From: JACPDI01 sp035463475 | Lineage (GTDB): Bacteria > Acidobacteriota > Vicinamibacteria > Vicinamibacterales > 2-12-FULL-66-21 | Reading direction: 5' to 3' | Assembly: GCA_035463475.1 (NCBI GenBank) | Contig: DATHTE010000087.1 | Location: forward strand, 74,935-138,934 | Length of the DNA stretch: 64,000 bases | The notes under the pieces: generated by a model | Seen by the model: the letters and a program-made list of their open reading frames with translations, nothing else | Databases searched by the model: none | What the model was told of the DNA's origin: nothing | In this document: piece by piece, positions 24,165 through 32,044 of the stretch | Position numbering within the stretch: position 1 is the first letter of the stretch | How the letters are laid out: each line of letters opens with the position of its first letter | Translations under genes and position numbers: made by a program

Positions 24165-25595
24165 ATGGCAGCCAAAACCATACTCGTCGTCGATGACGAA
24201 GCGCTTCACCGGTGGGCGATACGCAAGCAGCTGAGTTCGTGGGGATATACGGTCCTCGAGGCGGACAGCCGTCGCGCCGCGCTCGAGGCCTACACGTCGG
24301 CGACGCCCGATGCGGTGTTGCTGGACCTCCGGCTCGGCACGGAGTCCGGGCTCGACGTCCTGCGTGAGATCAAGTCGCTGGATCCGGACGCCGCCATCTT
24401 CATGGTGACCGCCCACGGCGATCTGGAAGACGCCGTGAACGGGTTCCGTCTCGGTCTGACCGACTTCTTTCGCAAGCCCATCGACTTCACTGCGCTGCGA
24501 GTGGCGCTGCGCTACCGCGTCGAGACACGGCGCCTCCGGGAAGTCGCCGAGCGGAGCCGCCAGGTGGTCCAGCGCGAGAGCCGGATCGTCGGATCGTCCT
24601 CCGCGCTGAAGACGGCGCAGCACGTGCTGGCGCGGGTTGCCGCCAGCAACGCGTCCCTCGTGCTGCTGCAGGGAGAGAGCGGAACGGGAAAGGATCTTTT
24701 CGCGCAGGAGCTGCACGACTGCAGCGCGCGGCGCGATGAGCCGTTCATTCCGGTGAACTGCGCGTCGCTGCCCGAGGCGTTGCTCGAGTCCGAGCTCTTC
24801 GGCCACGAGCGTGGCGCCTTCACCGACGCGCACACGATGAAACGCGGCCTGTTCGAGCTGGCCGCGGGCGGAACGCTCTATCTGGACGAGGTCGGCGAGC
24901 TGAAGCTCCCGCTCCAGGCCAAACTGCTGCGGGCGATCGAGACGCTGGCGTTCCGGCGCGTCGGCGGCGTTCAGGACATCGACGTCGATGCGAGGCTGGT
25001 CGCGGCATCGAACCGCGATCTCGCCCGCGCCGTGTCCGAAGGCCAGTTTCGCGCCGACCTGTATTACCGCCTCGCGGTGGTGCAAATCACGCTGCCGCCG
25101 CTTCGCGACCGTCGTGAAGACATTCCGGCGGTGGCGCAGCATCTGATGCGGCAGGTCAGCGCGCGGCTCGGTCGCACACCTCCTTCGCTGACGCCGGACG
25201 CCCTCGACGCGTTGTGCCGCCACGAGTGGCCAGGAAACGTGCGCGAGCTGCGGAACACGATCGAACGGGCGTTGATCCTCGAGGACGGCGAGACCTTCAC
25301 CGCCGCGCAGCTCTTCGGCGGTGCCGCCCGCACCGCCGCGCCGTCTTCCGGCGTCACCGAGCCCGGAGTGTTCGTGCTTCCCCCGGAGGGTATTTCGCTC
25401 GATGCGGTCGAGGCGGGGTTCGTCAGACAGGCGATGGATCTCGCGCGTGGCAATCAGTCGCAGGCGGCGCGCCTGCTCGGCATCGGCCGCGACGCGCTCC
25501 GCTACAAGCTGAAGAAGTTCCAGCTCGCCGCGGCAGCCGATGACGAGCAGGAGGCGGCGGCGGCGGACACGGTGGGCGCGACGGTGGATGAGTGA
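24165..25595 (+). CDS. Sigma-54-dependent response regulator (NtrC family)
   Basis: A 476-residue regulator. The receiver (1-120) has acidic pair DD(10-11), phospho-acceptor Asp54 (VLLDLRL) and Lys in FRKPIDF. The AAA+ core has Walker A GESGTGKD and the DEVGEL Walker B. The sigma-54 loop reads GAFTDA rather than GAFTGA (Asp221 for Gly). A Fis-type HTH (GNQSQAARLLGIGRDALRYKLKKF) ends the domain order, followed by a short acidic/Ala tail. It is paired with the haem-motif kinase and precedes the cytochrome genes, so it probably controls them. Confidence 0.92.
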   Translation: MAAKTILVVDDEALHRWAIRKQLSSWGYTVLEADSRRAALEAYTSATPDAVLLDLRLGTESGLDVLREIKSLDPDAAIFMVTAHGDLEDAVNGFRLGLTDFFRKPIDFTALRVALRYRVETRRLREVAERSRQVVQRESRIVGSSSALKTAQHVLARVAASNASLVLLQGESGTGKDLFAQELHDCSARRDEPFIPVNCASLPEALLESELFGHERGAFTDAHTMKRGLFELAAGGTLYLDEVGELKLPLQAKLLRAIETLAFRRVGGVQDIDVDARLVAASNRDLARAVSEGQFRADLYYRLAVVQITLPPLRDRREDIPAVAQHLMRQVSARLGRTPPSLTPDALDALCRHEWPGNVRELRNTIERALILEDGETFTAAQLFGGAARTAAPSSGVTEPGVFVLPPEGISLDAVEAGFVRQAMDLARGNQSQAARLLGIGRDALRYKLKKFQLAAAADDEQEAAAADTVGATVDE

Positions 25596-25697
25596 TTTCG
25601 CGCAGCAGGCGATCGGCGATGGGTGAAACACCCCAGGCGCCGCCCGGCGGCCATTCAAATTACGCCTATTCGAGAAGGATGGAAGGCTGAATCGCCG

Positions 25698-25711
25698 GGC
25701 ATGGATGTTGC
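25698..25711 (+). promoter_or_regulatory. Possible sigma-54-type promoter before the receiver and cytochrome genes
   Basis: GGCATGGATGTTGC resembles the TGGCACGG-N3-TTGC consensus with correct GG-N10-GC spacing. It overlaps an in-frame ATG at 25705, so the receiver protein would start at ATG 25732. Not proven; a chance match is possible. Confidence 0.4.
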
Positions 25712-25731
25712 GGAATTCGGGTGCGCTCCCC

Positions 25732-26100
25732 ATGCCTGCAGCTCCCCGACAGCGCGTCCTGATCGCCGACGATCAGCCGCTGATCCGCTGGGCCCTCGGA
25801 AGGATCCTGCAGACGCTCGGGTTCGAGCCGGTGTTCGCCGCTTCGCGGCAGGATGCGCTCGCGCGGGCGGCCGAATCGGGGTTCGAGCTGGCGTTCGTGG
25901 CGGACCCTTTCGAAGAGCGCGACTCCGCCTGCGTCGTGCAGGCGCTGAGGGATCGCGGCACGCGCAGGGTGATCGTGCTGGCCGAATCCGCCCGAGCGAG
26001 TGAGCCGGCAACTGCCGCATGGCTGATTGTCGTGCAGAAACCGTTCAGCCTGGACGCGGTCGTCAACGCGGTCGGCGCGCCGAGGCGCGGAGCAGGCTGA
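25732..26100 (+). CDS. Stand-alone, somewhat divergent receiver-domain protein
   Basis: A 122-residue single receiver domain. VLIADDQPLIRWALGRILQTLG gives the acidic pair, and VVQKPFSLDAVV supplies the conserved Lys-Pro. The phospho-acceptor region (LAFVADPFEERDS) keeps an Asp but lacks the usual D-x-x-M/L-P context, so phosphorylation is uncertain. There is no output domain. It sits between the response regulator and the nine-haem cytochrome gene (14 bases to the latter), and may act as a phosphate sink or protein-interaction switch in the same system. Confidence 0.75.
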   Translation: MPAAPRQRVLIADDQPLIRWALGRILQTLGFEPVFAASRQDALARAAESGFELAFVADPFEERDSACVVQALRDRGTRRVIVLAESARASEPATAAWLIVVQKPFSLDAVVNAVGAPRRGAG

Positions 26101-26114
26101 GAAAGCGATTCAGT

Positions 26115-27062
26115 ATGGCTCGCGTCATCCCGGCTGCCCCCGCGCAGCGCATGCTTTTCGCCATCCTGCTTGGCACCGGCGTCCTCGTGGGCGCCGCCGG
26201 CGCCCGCGTGCCGCAAACGGCGCCTGAGGCGCAGCAGGCGCCGGCAGCGCCCGACCCCCAGCCCGCCGATGCCGGCGGGAAGGAACACCCCGAGATCCCG
26301 GATACGGAGGGGACGACCTGCGTCCAGTGCCACGAGGATCTCGGAAAGAAGAAGGTCGTCCACGGCGCGGTGTCCGCCGGCATGTGCACGAGCTGCCACG
26401 CGTTTTCCGGAGCGGCGGACCAGATGCGGGTCGCGCTCGCCGGAGGCGTCACGCCTGAGACGATGGCGCCGGTCTGCGTGACGTGCCACGAAGACGTTGA
26501 GGGCGCCACGAAAGCCGCCCATGCTCACCCGGCTCTCGCGGACGGCAACTGCCTCACCTGTCACCAACCGCACGAGTCGGAAGAAGCGCACCTTCTCAGT
26601 GCTCCGACGTCCGAGCTGTGCGTCACGTGCCACGACACGATAGGCGCTGACCTGCAGCGGAAGACCGCGCACCCGCCGGTGGCGGCGGCGTGCGGCGCGT
26701 GTCACGACCCGCACGGCAGCGCGAGGGAGACTCTGCTGCGCGAAGAGGTGAACGCACTCTGTCTCGCGTGCCACTCGGCCACCGCCCCGATACCCACCCA
26801 GCCGCCGAAACTGTTCGGACGTGAGGTGGACGAAGCCGTCGCCCGGCTGATGCAGCCGGGCGTGCGCATCGCCCTCGATCCCCTTCAGCGGCGGGGCCAC
26901 CCGGTCGTCGGTCATCCCGTGAGGGGCCCCAAAGACCCGCTGGTGCCTGATCGGCCGTTCTCGTGCCTCAGCTGCCACACGCCTCACGGTTCAGATCAGC
27001 GGGCCCTGGGCCGCTTCGAACACCTGGAGGGAAGCGAGGTCTGCGTCAAATGCCACACGTGA
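26115..27062 (+). CDS. Nine-haem periplasmic cytochrome c (doubled CXXCH type)
   Basis: A 315-residue exported cytochrome with nine CXXCH motifs in order: CVQCH, CTSCH, CVTCH, CLTCH, CVTCH, CGACH, CLACH, CLSCH and CVKCH. The N-terminus (MLFAILLGTGVLVGAAGA) is a signal anchor followed by a Pro/Ala-rich linker. The CxxCHxPHxS-type repeats (CHQPHESEE, CHDPHGSAR, CHTPHGSDQ) identify the doubled-CXXCH family. It is expected to carry electrons in the periplasm and to be matured by the c-type cytochrome machinery encoded elsewhere. It follows the receiver gene closely. Confidence 0.92.
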   Translation: MARVIPAAPAQRMLFAILLGTGVLVGAAGARVPQTAPEAQQAPAAPDPQPADAGGKEHPEIPDTEGTTCVQCHEDLGKKKVVHGAVSAGMCTSCHAFSGAADQMRVALAGGVTPETMAPVCVTCHEDVEGATKAAHAHPALADGNCLTCHQPHESEEAHLLSAPTSELCVTCHDTIGADLQRKTAHPPVAAACGACHDPHGSARETLLREEVNALCLACHSATAPIPTQPPKLFGREVDEAVARLMQPGVRIALDPLQRRGHPVVGHPVRGPKDPLVPDRPFSCLSCHTPHGSDQRALGRFEHLEGSEVCVKCHT

Positions 27063-27177
27063 CTGCGTCAATGCGCGCAGCCCGAGGCGGCGTCTCGAAT
27101 CGCGCGAGCGGAGTGAGGATGAAAAACTCCTGTGCAACCGGGTAGTTCCCGCGGTCGCGGGCACGCCGGCGGTATTC

Positions 27178-27191
27178 GGCACCGCCGTTGC
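27178..27191 (+). promoter_or_regulatory. Possible sigma-54-type promoter before the four-haem cytochrome
   Basis: GGCACCGCCGTTGC keeps GGCAC and TTGC with the right spacing. A start near 27203 gives a 62-base leader ending in AGGAGG before ATG 27265. This is the only sizeable gap (202 bases) inside the cytochrome cluster, a sensible place for an internal promoter. Confidence 0.45.
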
Positions 27192-27264
27192 GATGCCAGC
27201 CGCCGGCCCGGAGTGCCGCAGTGTCGCGGCGCCGGTCGTTACCCCATACCAGGAGGTCTGTTTC

Positions 27265-27885
27265 ATGAGAGGCCGGTGGATCTTCGTTCTGGCCGCGCTC
27301 GTGGCGTTTGCTGGCGCGATCGCAAACGCCGAGACGAAGTCGGCCATCCTCGGCAGTCCGCACGATTTGCGGATCAACACGACGACGGGCGATGCCTGTA
27401 TCGCCTGTCACACGCCTCACGGGTCGAACCCGGACGCCAAGGCGTTGCTCTGGCAGCGTGCGGTCCGCACGGCGTACGCGGTCTACGACGCGACGGTCAA
27501 CCCGGACTTCGCCGGAGGCGCGGTCGATCTGACGCTCGGCAACAAGGCTTCGTTGCTGTGCCTGAGCTGTCACGATGGTGCGGTCGCCACGAACATGTCG
27601 CACCAGAACACCGCCATTCCTGGGATCCAGGCGGAGACCGCGCCGCCCGTCTCGAGCGGCGGCAATCCCAACGACCTGACGACCACTCACCCGGTGGGCT
27701 TCACCTACGCCACGTCGGTCACAGCCAAGCCGACTGACTACCTGGCGACGCCGGGAAACGGGGTGAAGTTGTTCGTCGGCACCGTGCAGTGCGGATCGTG
27801 CCACCAGGCGCACGACAACACGAACGACGAGTTCCTGCGCGTGAGCAACACGGGCAGCGCGCTGTGCCTGTCCTGCCACGTGTAG
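27265..27885 (+). CDS. Four-haem exported cytochrome c
   Basis: A 206-residue exported cytochrome. A signal peptide (WIFVLAALVAFAGAIANA) is followed by four haem motifs: CIACH, CLSCH, CGSCH and CLSCH. It starts GSPHDLRINTTTGDACIACHTPHGSNP, and the large cytochrome downstream has a similar opening (CVFCHTPHNANP), so the two belong to one family. ATG 27265 has AGGAGG eight bases upstream. A hairpin follows its stop. Likely role: electron carrier at the outer-membrane conduit. Confidence 0.92.
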   Translation: MRGRWIFVLAALVAFAGAIANAETKSAILGSPHDLRINTTTGDACIACHTPHGSNPDAKALLWQRAVRTAYAVYDATVNPDFAGGAVDLTLGNKASLLCLSCHDGAVATNMSHQNTAIPGIQAETAPPVSSGGNPNDLTTTHPVGFTYATSVTAKPTDYLATPGNGVKLFVGTVQCGSCHQAHDNTNDEFLRVSNTGSALCLSCHV

Positions 27886-27898
27886 GTCGAAAACTGAG

Positions 27899-27927
27899 AC
27901 GGGGCGCAGCCGCGTGCTGCGCCCCGT
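27899..27927 (+). terminator. Strong hairpin after the four-haem cytochrome gene
   Basis: ACGGGGCGCAG (27899-27909) pairs perfectly with CTGCGCCCCGT (27917-27927) across a 7-base loop. It is not followed by a T-tract. It may reduce read-through into the isomerase gene or protect the upstream mRNA 3' end. Confidence 0.55.
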
Positions 27928-27948
27928 GGGGTTGAGGAGGGCGTCTCC

Positions 27949-29022
27949 ATGTTCCGCCCGCGCCGTTATCTGTTCCCTGCCGTTGTCGTGGCGCTCGTGC
28001 TCGTGACGCCGCTCGTCTTCCTGCTGCGGCAGCCCGCGTCGGCCGCGGACCGCGCCGTCGCGCTGGTCAACGGCGAGCCGATCGCGGCACGAGACGTCGA
28101 GGCGCGGCTGACCCGCCTGCTGCCCAATCTGTCGTTCCACGGCAAGGTGCCTCCCGAGCGGCTGCTCAGGCTGCGACGGACTGCCGTCGACGAAATCGCC
28201 CTGGACATGCTCGTCTTTCGCGAGGCACAGGCCACCGGCCGCGCAAGGATCGACGCGGCGGCCGCCAATGCAGAGCTGGCCGCCGTGAGGGCGCGGTTCG
28301 GGAGCGAGACGGAGTACTACCAGGCCCTCGGTGACAGCGGGTTCACCGAGCGGGAGTTCCGCGCCACGCTCATCAGAGACATGGTCGTGGAGAGGGCGCG
28401 CCGGGAGCGCCTCGCGGCGAACGTCCGCGACGCCGAGGTCCGCGCCTACTACGACGCGAACACCGCGAAGTTCCGGCGGCCGGAGCAGATCTGGCTGCAC
28501 GAGATCCTGATCCAGGTGGATCCCGTGGGTGGGCCAGAAGCCGAACGGGCACGTGAGCGTCTGGCGCGGGCCCTGCTCGGGCGCCTCGTGTCCGGCGAGC
28601 CGTTCGGTCCGCTCGCCCGCAAGCACTCCGAAGACCCGTACCGCGTGAAAGATGGCGATCTCGGATGGGTGCATCGCGGCCGCATCCCGGCAACCGAGCT
28701 CGAGGACGCGGCGTTCACGGCGCCGGTGGACCGACCGGCCCTCGTTCGCTCCGACTCGGGGTTCCACGTGTTCGTCGTCAAGGCGCGCGAGAACGAGCGG
28801 CAGCTCACTCTCGACGAAGCCCGCCCGCTCATCGTCGAGCGGCTGGCACAGCGGCGGAGCGCGGACGCCGAGCGCCGCTGGCATGCGGCGCTGCGCGCGT
28901 CGGCACGTATCGAGATCCTCGACGCCGCGCTTCGCGACGCGCAGCCGCTCGAGCTCGGCCAGCTCCCGACGCGGACGACGGGTACAGCTGCGGCGGCCAG
29001 GCGTCTCGCGCGCTCTCACTGA
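27949..29022 (+). CDS. Parvulin-type peptidyl-prolyl cis-trans isomerase
   Basis: A 357-residue exported foldase. A signal anchor (LFPAVVVALVLVTPLVFLL) is followed by a SurA-like helical N-domain (VNGEPIAARDVEARLTRLL) and one parvulin domain (IWLHEILIQVD, FGPLARKHSEDPYRVKDGDLGWVHRG, VRSDSGFHVFVVKARE). The last about 60 residues are basic and Ala-rich. It has GAGGAGGG before ATG 27949 and lies 5 bases before the barrel gene. Its position suggests it folds the barrel or the multihaem proteins. Confidence 0.9.
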   Translation: MFRPRRYLFPAVVVALVLVTPLVFLLRQPASAADRAVALVNGEPIAARDVEARLTRLLPNLSFHGKVPPERLLRLRRTAVDEIALDMLVFREAQATGRARIDAAAANAELAAVRARFGSETEYYQALGDSGFTEREFRATLIRDMVVERARRERLAANVRDAEVRAYYDANTAKFRRPEQIWLHEILIQVDPVGGPEAERARERLARALLGRLVSGEPFGPLARKHSEDPYRVKDGDLGWVHRGRIPATELEDAAFTAPVDRPALVRSDSGFHVFVVKARENERQLTLDEARPLIVERLAQRRSADAERRWHAALRASARIEILDAALRDAQPLELGQLPTRTTGTAAAARRLARSH

Positions 29023-29027
29023 CGATC

Positions 29028-30956
29028 ATGAACGCCTGGATTCGCCGGACGTGCTTCACGGCGCTTGCCCTGTGGACGATCGTTCCGCCCGCTGACGCGC
29101 CGGCGCAGATCGTCACACTGCAGACGCTCAGGGGAAGCGCCGGGTTCGGGTACGAGCGGTTCGCGTACGACATGGAGGAGCTGCCCGCCGGCGCGTATGA
29201 CGACCGGCAGGTGTCTCCCCTCGGAACGCTGCAGATGGCGCTCGCGATCCTCGATCCGGGGATTCTGCTAATCGACGGCTACGGCGATTTCCGCTTCGAT
29301 CGGCTGCAGCGGTCGAGCAGCACGGTGGACCTCGACACACGCAGCCGATTTCGCGACCTGCGCCTTGGGATGACCGTGCTCGCGGCGCGAGGTGCCCCAC
29401 TCCGGCTGTTCTATTCGCGTGCCGCGAACCGGACGAACCAGGACCAGCGGCTGCACGCGCCCGATGGCGTGAACCGCATGTTGTCGCTCCTCGGGAGTCA
29501 CGCGAGCAAGGGTTTCACCTGGCAGCTCGCGGGGCGCGGCAGGCGGCCGGAGGTCAACGCCATGGGCTCGATCACCAACCGGCATGACGAAGGAGACTTC
29601 GCCTCGAGCGGCGAGCTTCGGAGCCGGGAGCGCAACCTGGAGCTGCGCGCAGGCCGTGCGGGCGAGCGCGGCCGATACGAAGTCTCGTACTTGCACCGCG
29701 GCATACGACAGCAGTTTCCTCTCCATGGCCTGGAGAGCGCCTGGGATACGGACCTGCTTCGCGCGCAGACGACGGTGAAGCCGGCGGAACGGCTGACAAT
29801 CGACCTCGGCGGCCACTATTCGTCTCACACGACCGACAGGCTGAACGGCGGGCAGCAGTCGCGCGCGCTGCAGGGGGGCGGCGGCGACGCGGGGCTGACC
29901 TGGACGTGGTCGCCGCGCTGGAGCGTCCTGGGCACCTACTCGTACTCGAGCAACGTGGTGGAAGTGGCCCTGGCAGGCGCCTCGCTCCCGGAGGAGGTGC
30001 CGCCGGGCGGTCTTCCGATCGATCTGCCCGTCTCGTCGCGGGAGAACGTCAACTACCAGGACGCGACGATGGCGCTGCGGTTCACGGCGCGCAGTGGAAG
30101 GACGACGGCCACGGTGGGACCCCGTGTGCTGGTGCTCGATCCCATATGGGCCGGCATTCCGACGCTGGATCGGTTGCACACGATCCAGACCAGCGTTGAC
30201 CACCAGTTCCGAGCGGTGGGCCTCGACGTGACCACCGGCGCCAGCGCGGCCGCGGGTCGGGCCATTTCCGACGTCGGGGATCGCGACCCCTACCACGAGA
30301 GCAGCGCACGCCTGCGGTTGTCGCGCCGGATCGGAGCCGGGCAGATCGGCGCCGACGGCAGCGTGGGAGATTCGCAGGGCCCCTGGTTCTACCCGGTGGG
30401 CGGGCAATCGTGGAGAGCCGGCATGGATGTCTCCACGGGCCTCCCCGCGTGGGCCCGGCTGCGGGCGGGCTTCAGCCACTCGCGCCTCCTGCGCGACACG
30501 GTCCTCCAGGAGGGCATCGACTACACCCGCATGTACACAGCGGGCCTGTCGGGCGGCCGCTACGACGTGTCGTTCGAGCACAGCGAGGTGCGGTCCACCG
30601 CGACCGGCCTGCAGGACACGGCGCTCCTGGCGGTGCTGCGACCGGACGTGATTGCCGCGACACGGCGCGACCTGTTCGGCCTGCTGTACGGCACGGAACA
30701 GCGGAGCAGCACGCTCCAGGCACGCGTGAGGATCCTGAACGGACTCGAGCTGAACGCGCGCGGTCTCAATGACCGCCGCGTGTACCCGGGTATCTACCGG
30801 CTGGAACAGCGCGGGGGCCGTGTCTCGCTGATCTGGACGGTCGGCACGACCCAGCTCGACGCGGGCGTCGAATCGTACGAGCTGCAGTGGTCGCTCGGGC
30901 TGACGCGGAACCAGCGTGTGTACGTTCGCGTAGTGCGGAACTTCACGGTGTTCTGA
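29028..30956 (+). CDS. Large outer-membrane beta-barrel protein (candidate porin of a porin-cytochrome conduit)
   Basis: A 642-residue exported protein with a signal peptide (CFTALALWTIVPPADAPAQ) and a series of alternating amphipathic strands over its whole length, ending NQRVYVRVVRNFTVF, with the C-terminal Phe recognised by the barrel assembly machinery. Size and strand content fit a 20+ strand barrel. It contains no CXXCH. Between prolyl isomerase, NHL propellers and cytochromes, the best inference is an MtrB/OmbB-like sheath through which a cytochrome crosses the outer membrane, but sequence identity to those proteins is not visible by eye. The stop overlaps the next start (TGATG). Confidence 0.8.
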   Translation: MNAWIRRTCFTALALWTIVPPADAPAQIVTLQTLRGSAGFGYERFAYDMEELPAGAYDDRQVSPLGTLQMALAILDPGILLIDGYGDFRFDRLQRSSSTVDLDTRSRFRDLRLGMTVLAARGAPLRLFYSRAANRTNQDQRLHAPDGVNRMLSLLGSHASKGFTWQLAGRGRRPEVNAMGSITNRHDEGDFASSGELRSRERNLELRAGRAGERGRYEVSYLHRGIRQQFPLHGLESAWDTDLLRAQTTVKPAERLTIDLGGHYSSHTTDRLNGGQQSRALQGGGGDAGLTWTWSPRWSVLGTYSYSSNVVEVALAGASLPEEVPPGGLPIDLPVSSRENVNYQDATMALRFTARSGRTTATVGPRVLVLDPIWAGIPTLDRLHTIQTSVDHQFRAVGLDVTTGASAAAGRAISDVGDRDPYHESSARLRLSRRIGAGQIGADGSVGDSQGPWFYPVGGQSWRAGMDVSTGLPAWARLRAGFSHSRLLRDTVLQEGIDYTRMYTAGLSGGRYDVSFEHSEVRSTATGLQDTALLAVLRPDVIAATRRDLFGLLYGTEQRSSTLQARVRILNGLELNARGLNDRRVYPGIYRLEQRGGRVSLIWTVGTTQLDAGVESYELQWSLGLTRNQRVYVRVVRNFTVF

Positions 30957-32044
30957 TGCCAGTTCTCAAGCCATGTCCTCGTTCCGGTTCGCCGATGCTG
31001 TGCCTCGCCGGCGGCGCGGTTGCTGTGATAGCGGCCATCGTGTGGTCGCTGGGCGTCGCCGCGTCCACAGCCGCGCCAACGCCGAAGGGCGCGCGGCCGC
31101 TGCGTGTGTGGCCCGCGCCTCCCGACGTCGAGCGTATCCGGTACGTCGGCGAGGTGGCCACCGCGCGCGACATCGGCGCCGGTCCTGGCTGGTTCGGGCG
31201 CGTGGCGAACGCGATCGTCGGCCGGCGCGCGGAGGTGCCACGTCTCGTCCGCCCGCATGGCGTGACGACCGACTCGAGCGGCCGGCTGATCGTCAGCGAT
31301 CCCGAGCAGCGGGCGGTTCACGTCTTCGACCTGGCGCGGAAACGGTACTCCTCGCTTGGAGGCGTCGGCTTTAGGTCGCCCGTGGGCGTTGCGGTCGGGC
31401 CGGACGATTCGATCTTCGTGACCGACTCGGGGCGCCGGGAAGTCCTGGTCTTCGAGAAGGGAGGCCGGCTCCGATCGACGCTCGGCGTCGTCAACGGCGA
31501 GCACATCTTCGTGCGCCCGACAGGCATCGCCGTGGGGCGCGACGGCACCATCTACGTGGTGGACACCGTCCCGAGCCGCGTGTCCGCGCTCGGGCCCGAC
31601 GGCCGCGTGCTGCGGCGGTTCGGCCGCCGGGGCGCCGGGCCGGGCGAGTTCAACTATCCCACGCACGTGACGCTTGCCGCCGACGGACATCTCTACGTCG
31701 TCGATTCGCTGAACGCCCGCGTGCAGGTGCTGACCGAAGACGGCGATTTCGTCCGCTCGTTCGGCAGCCGCGGCACGGGCACCGGAGACTTCGACAAGCC
31801 GAAGGGAATCGGCGTCGATGGCGAGGGGCACGTGTACGTGGCCGAAGCGCTGCACGACGTGGTGCAGATCTTCGACTCCGGAGGGCGCCTTCTCCTCGTC
31901 GTTGGTGAGAGCGGGAGGCAGGCGGGCTCGTTTTCGCTGCCAGCGGGCGTCCACGTTGACGCGCGGGGGCGCGTCTTCGTCGCGGACGCGTTGAACGGCC
32001 GCGTGCAAATGTTCCGGTACGTGAGCAGGCCCGATGCAGAGTAA
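30956..32044 (+). CDS. NHL-repeat six-bladed beta-propeller protein (first copy)
   Basis: A 362-residue protein. A signal anchor (LCLAGGAVAVIAAIVWSLGV) is followed by VWPAPPDVERIRYVGEV and about six NHL blades, with clear units such as FNYPTHVTLAADGHLYVVD, FDKPKGIGVDGEGHVYVAE and FSLPAGVHVDARGRVFVAD. NHL propellers are protein-binding platforms. The start overlaps the barrel stop by one base and its end overlaps the next cytochrome start by 11 bases, so the three genes are tightly coupled. A second similar propeller follows the cytochrome. Confidence 0.9.
   Translation: MPVLKPCPRSGSPMLCLAGGAVAVIAAIVWSLGVAASTAAPTPKGARPLRVWPAPPDVERIRYVGEVATARDIGAGPGWFGRVANAIVGRRAEVPRLVRPHGVTTDSSGRLIVSDPEQRAVHVFDLARKRYSSLGGVGFRSPVGVAVGPDDSIFVTDSGRREVLVFEKGGRLRSTLGVVNGEHIFVRPTGIAVGRDGTIYVVDTVPSRVSALGPDGRVLRRFGRRGAGPGEFNYPTHVTLAADGHLYVVDSLNARVQVLTEDGDFVRSFGSRGTGTGDFDKPKGIGVDGEGHVYVAEALHDVVQIFDSGGRLLLVVGESGRQAGSFSLPAGVHVDARGRVFVADALNGRVQMFRYVSRPDAE

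Noticed and set aside
23094..25733. 879-residue open frame on the minus strand
   Set aside because: It is antisense to the histidine kinase and sigma-54 regulator genes, has no domain, and is an artefact of GC-rich codon usage in the opposite strand.
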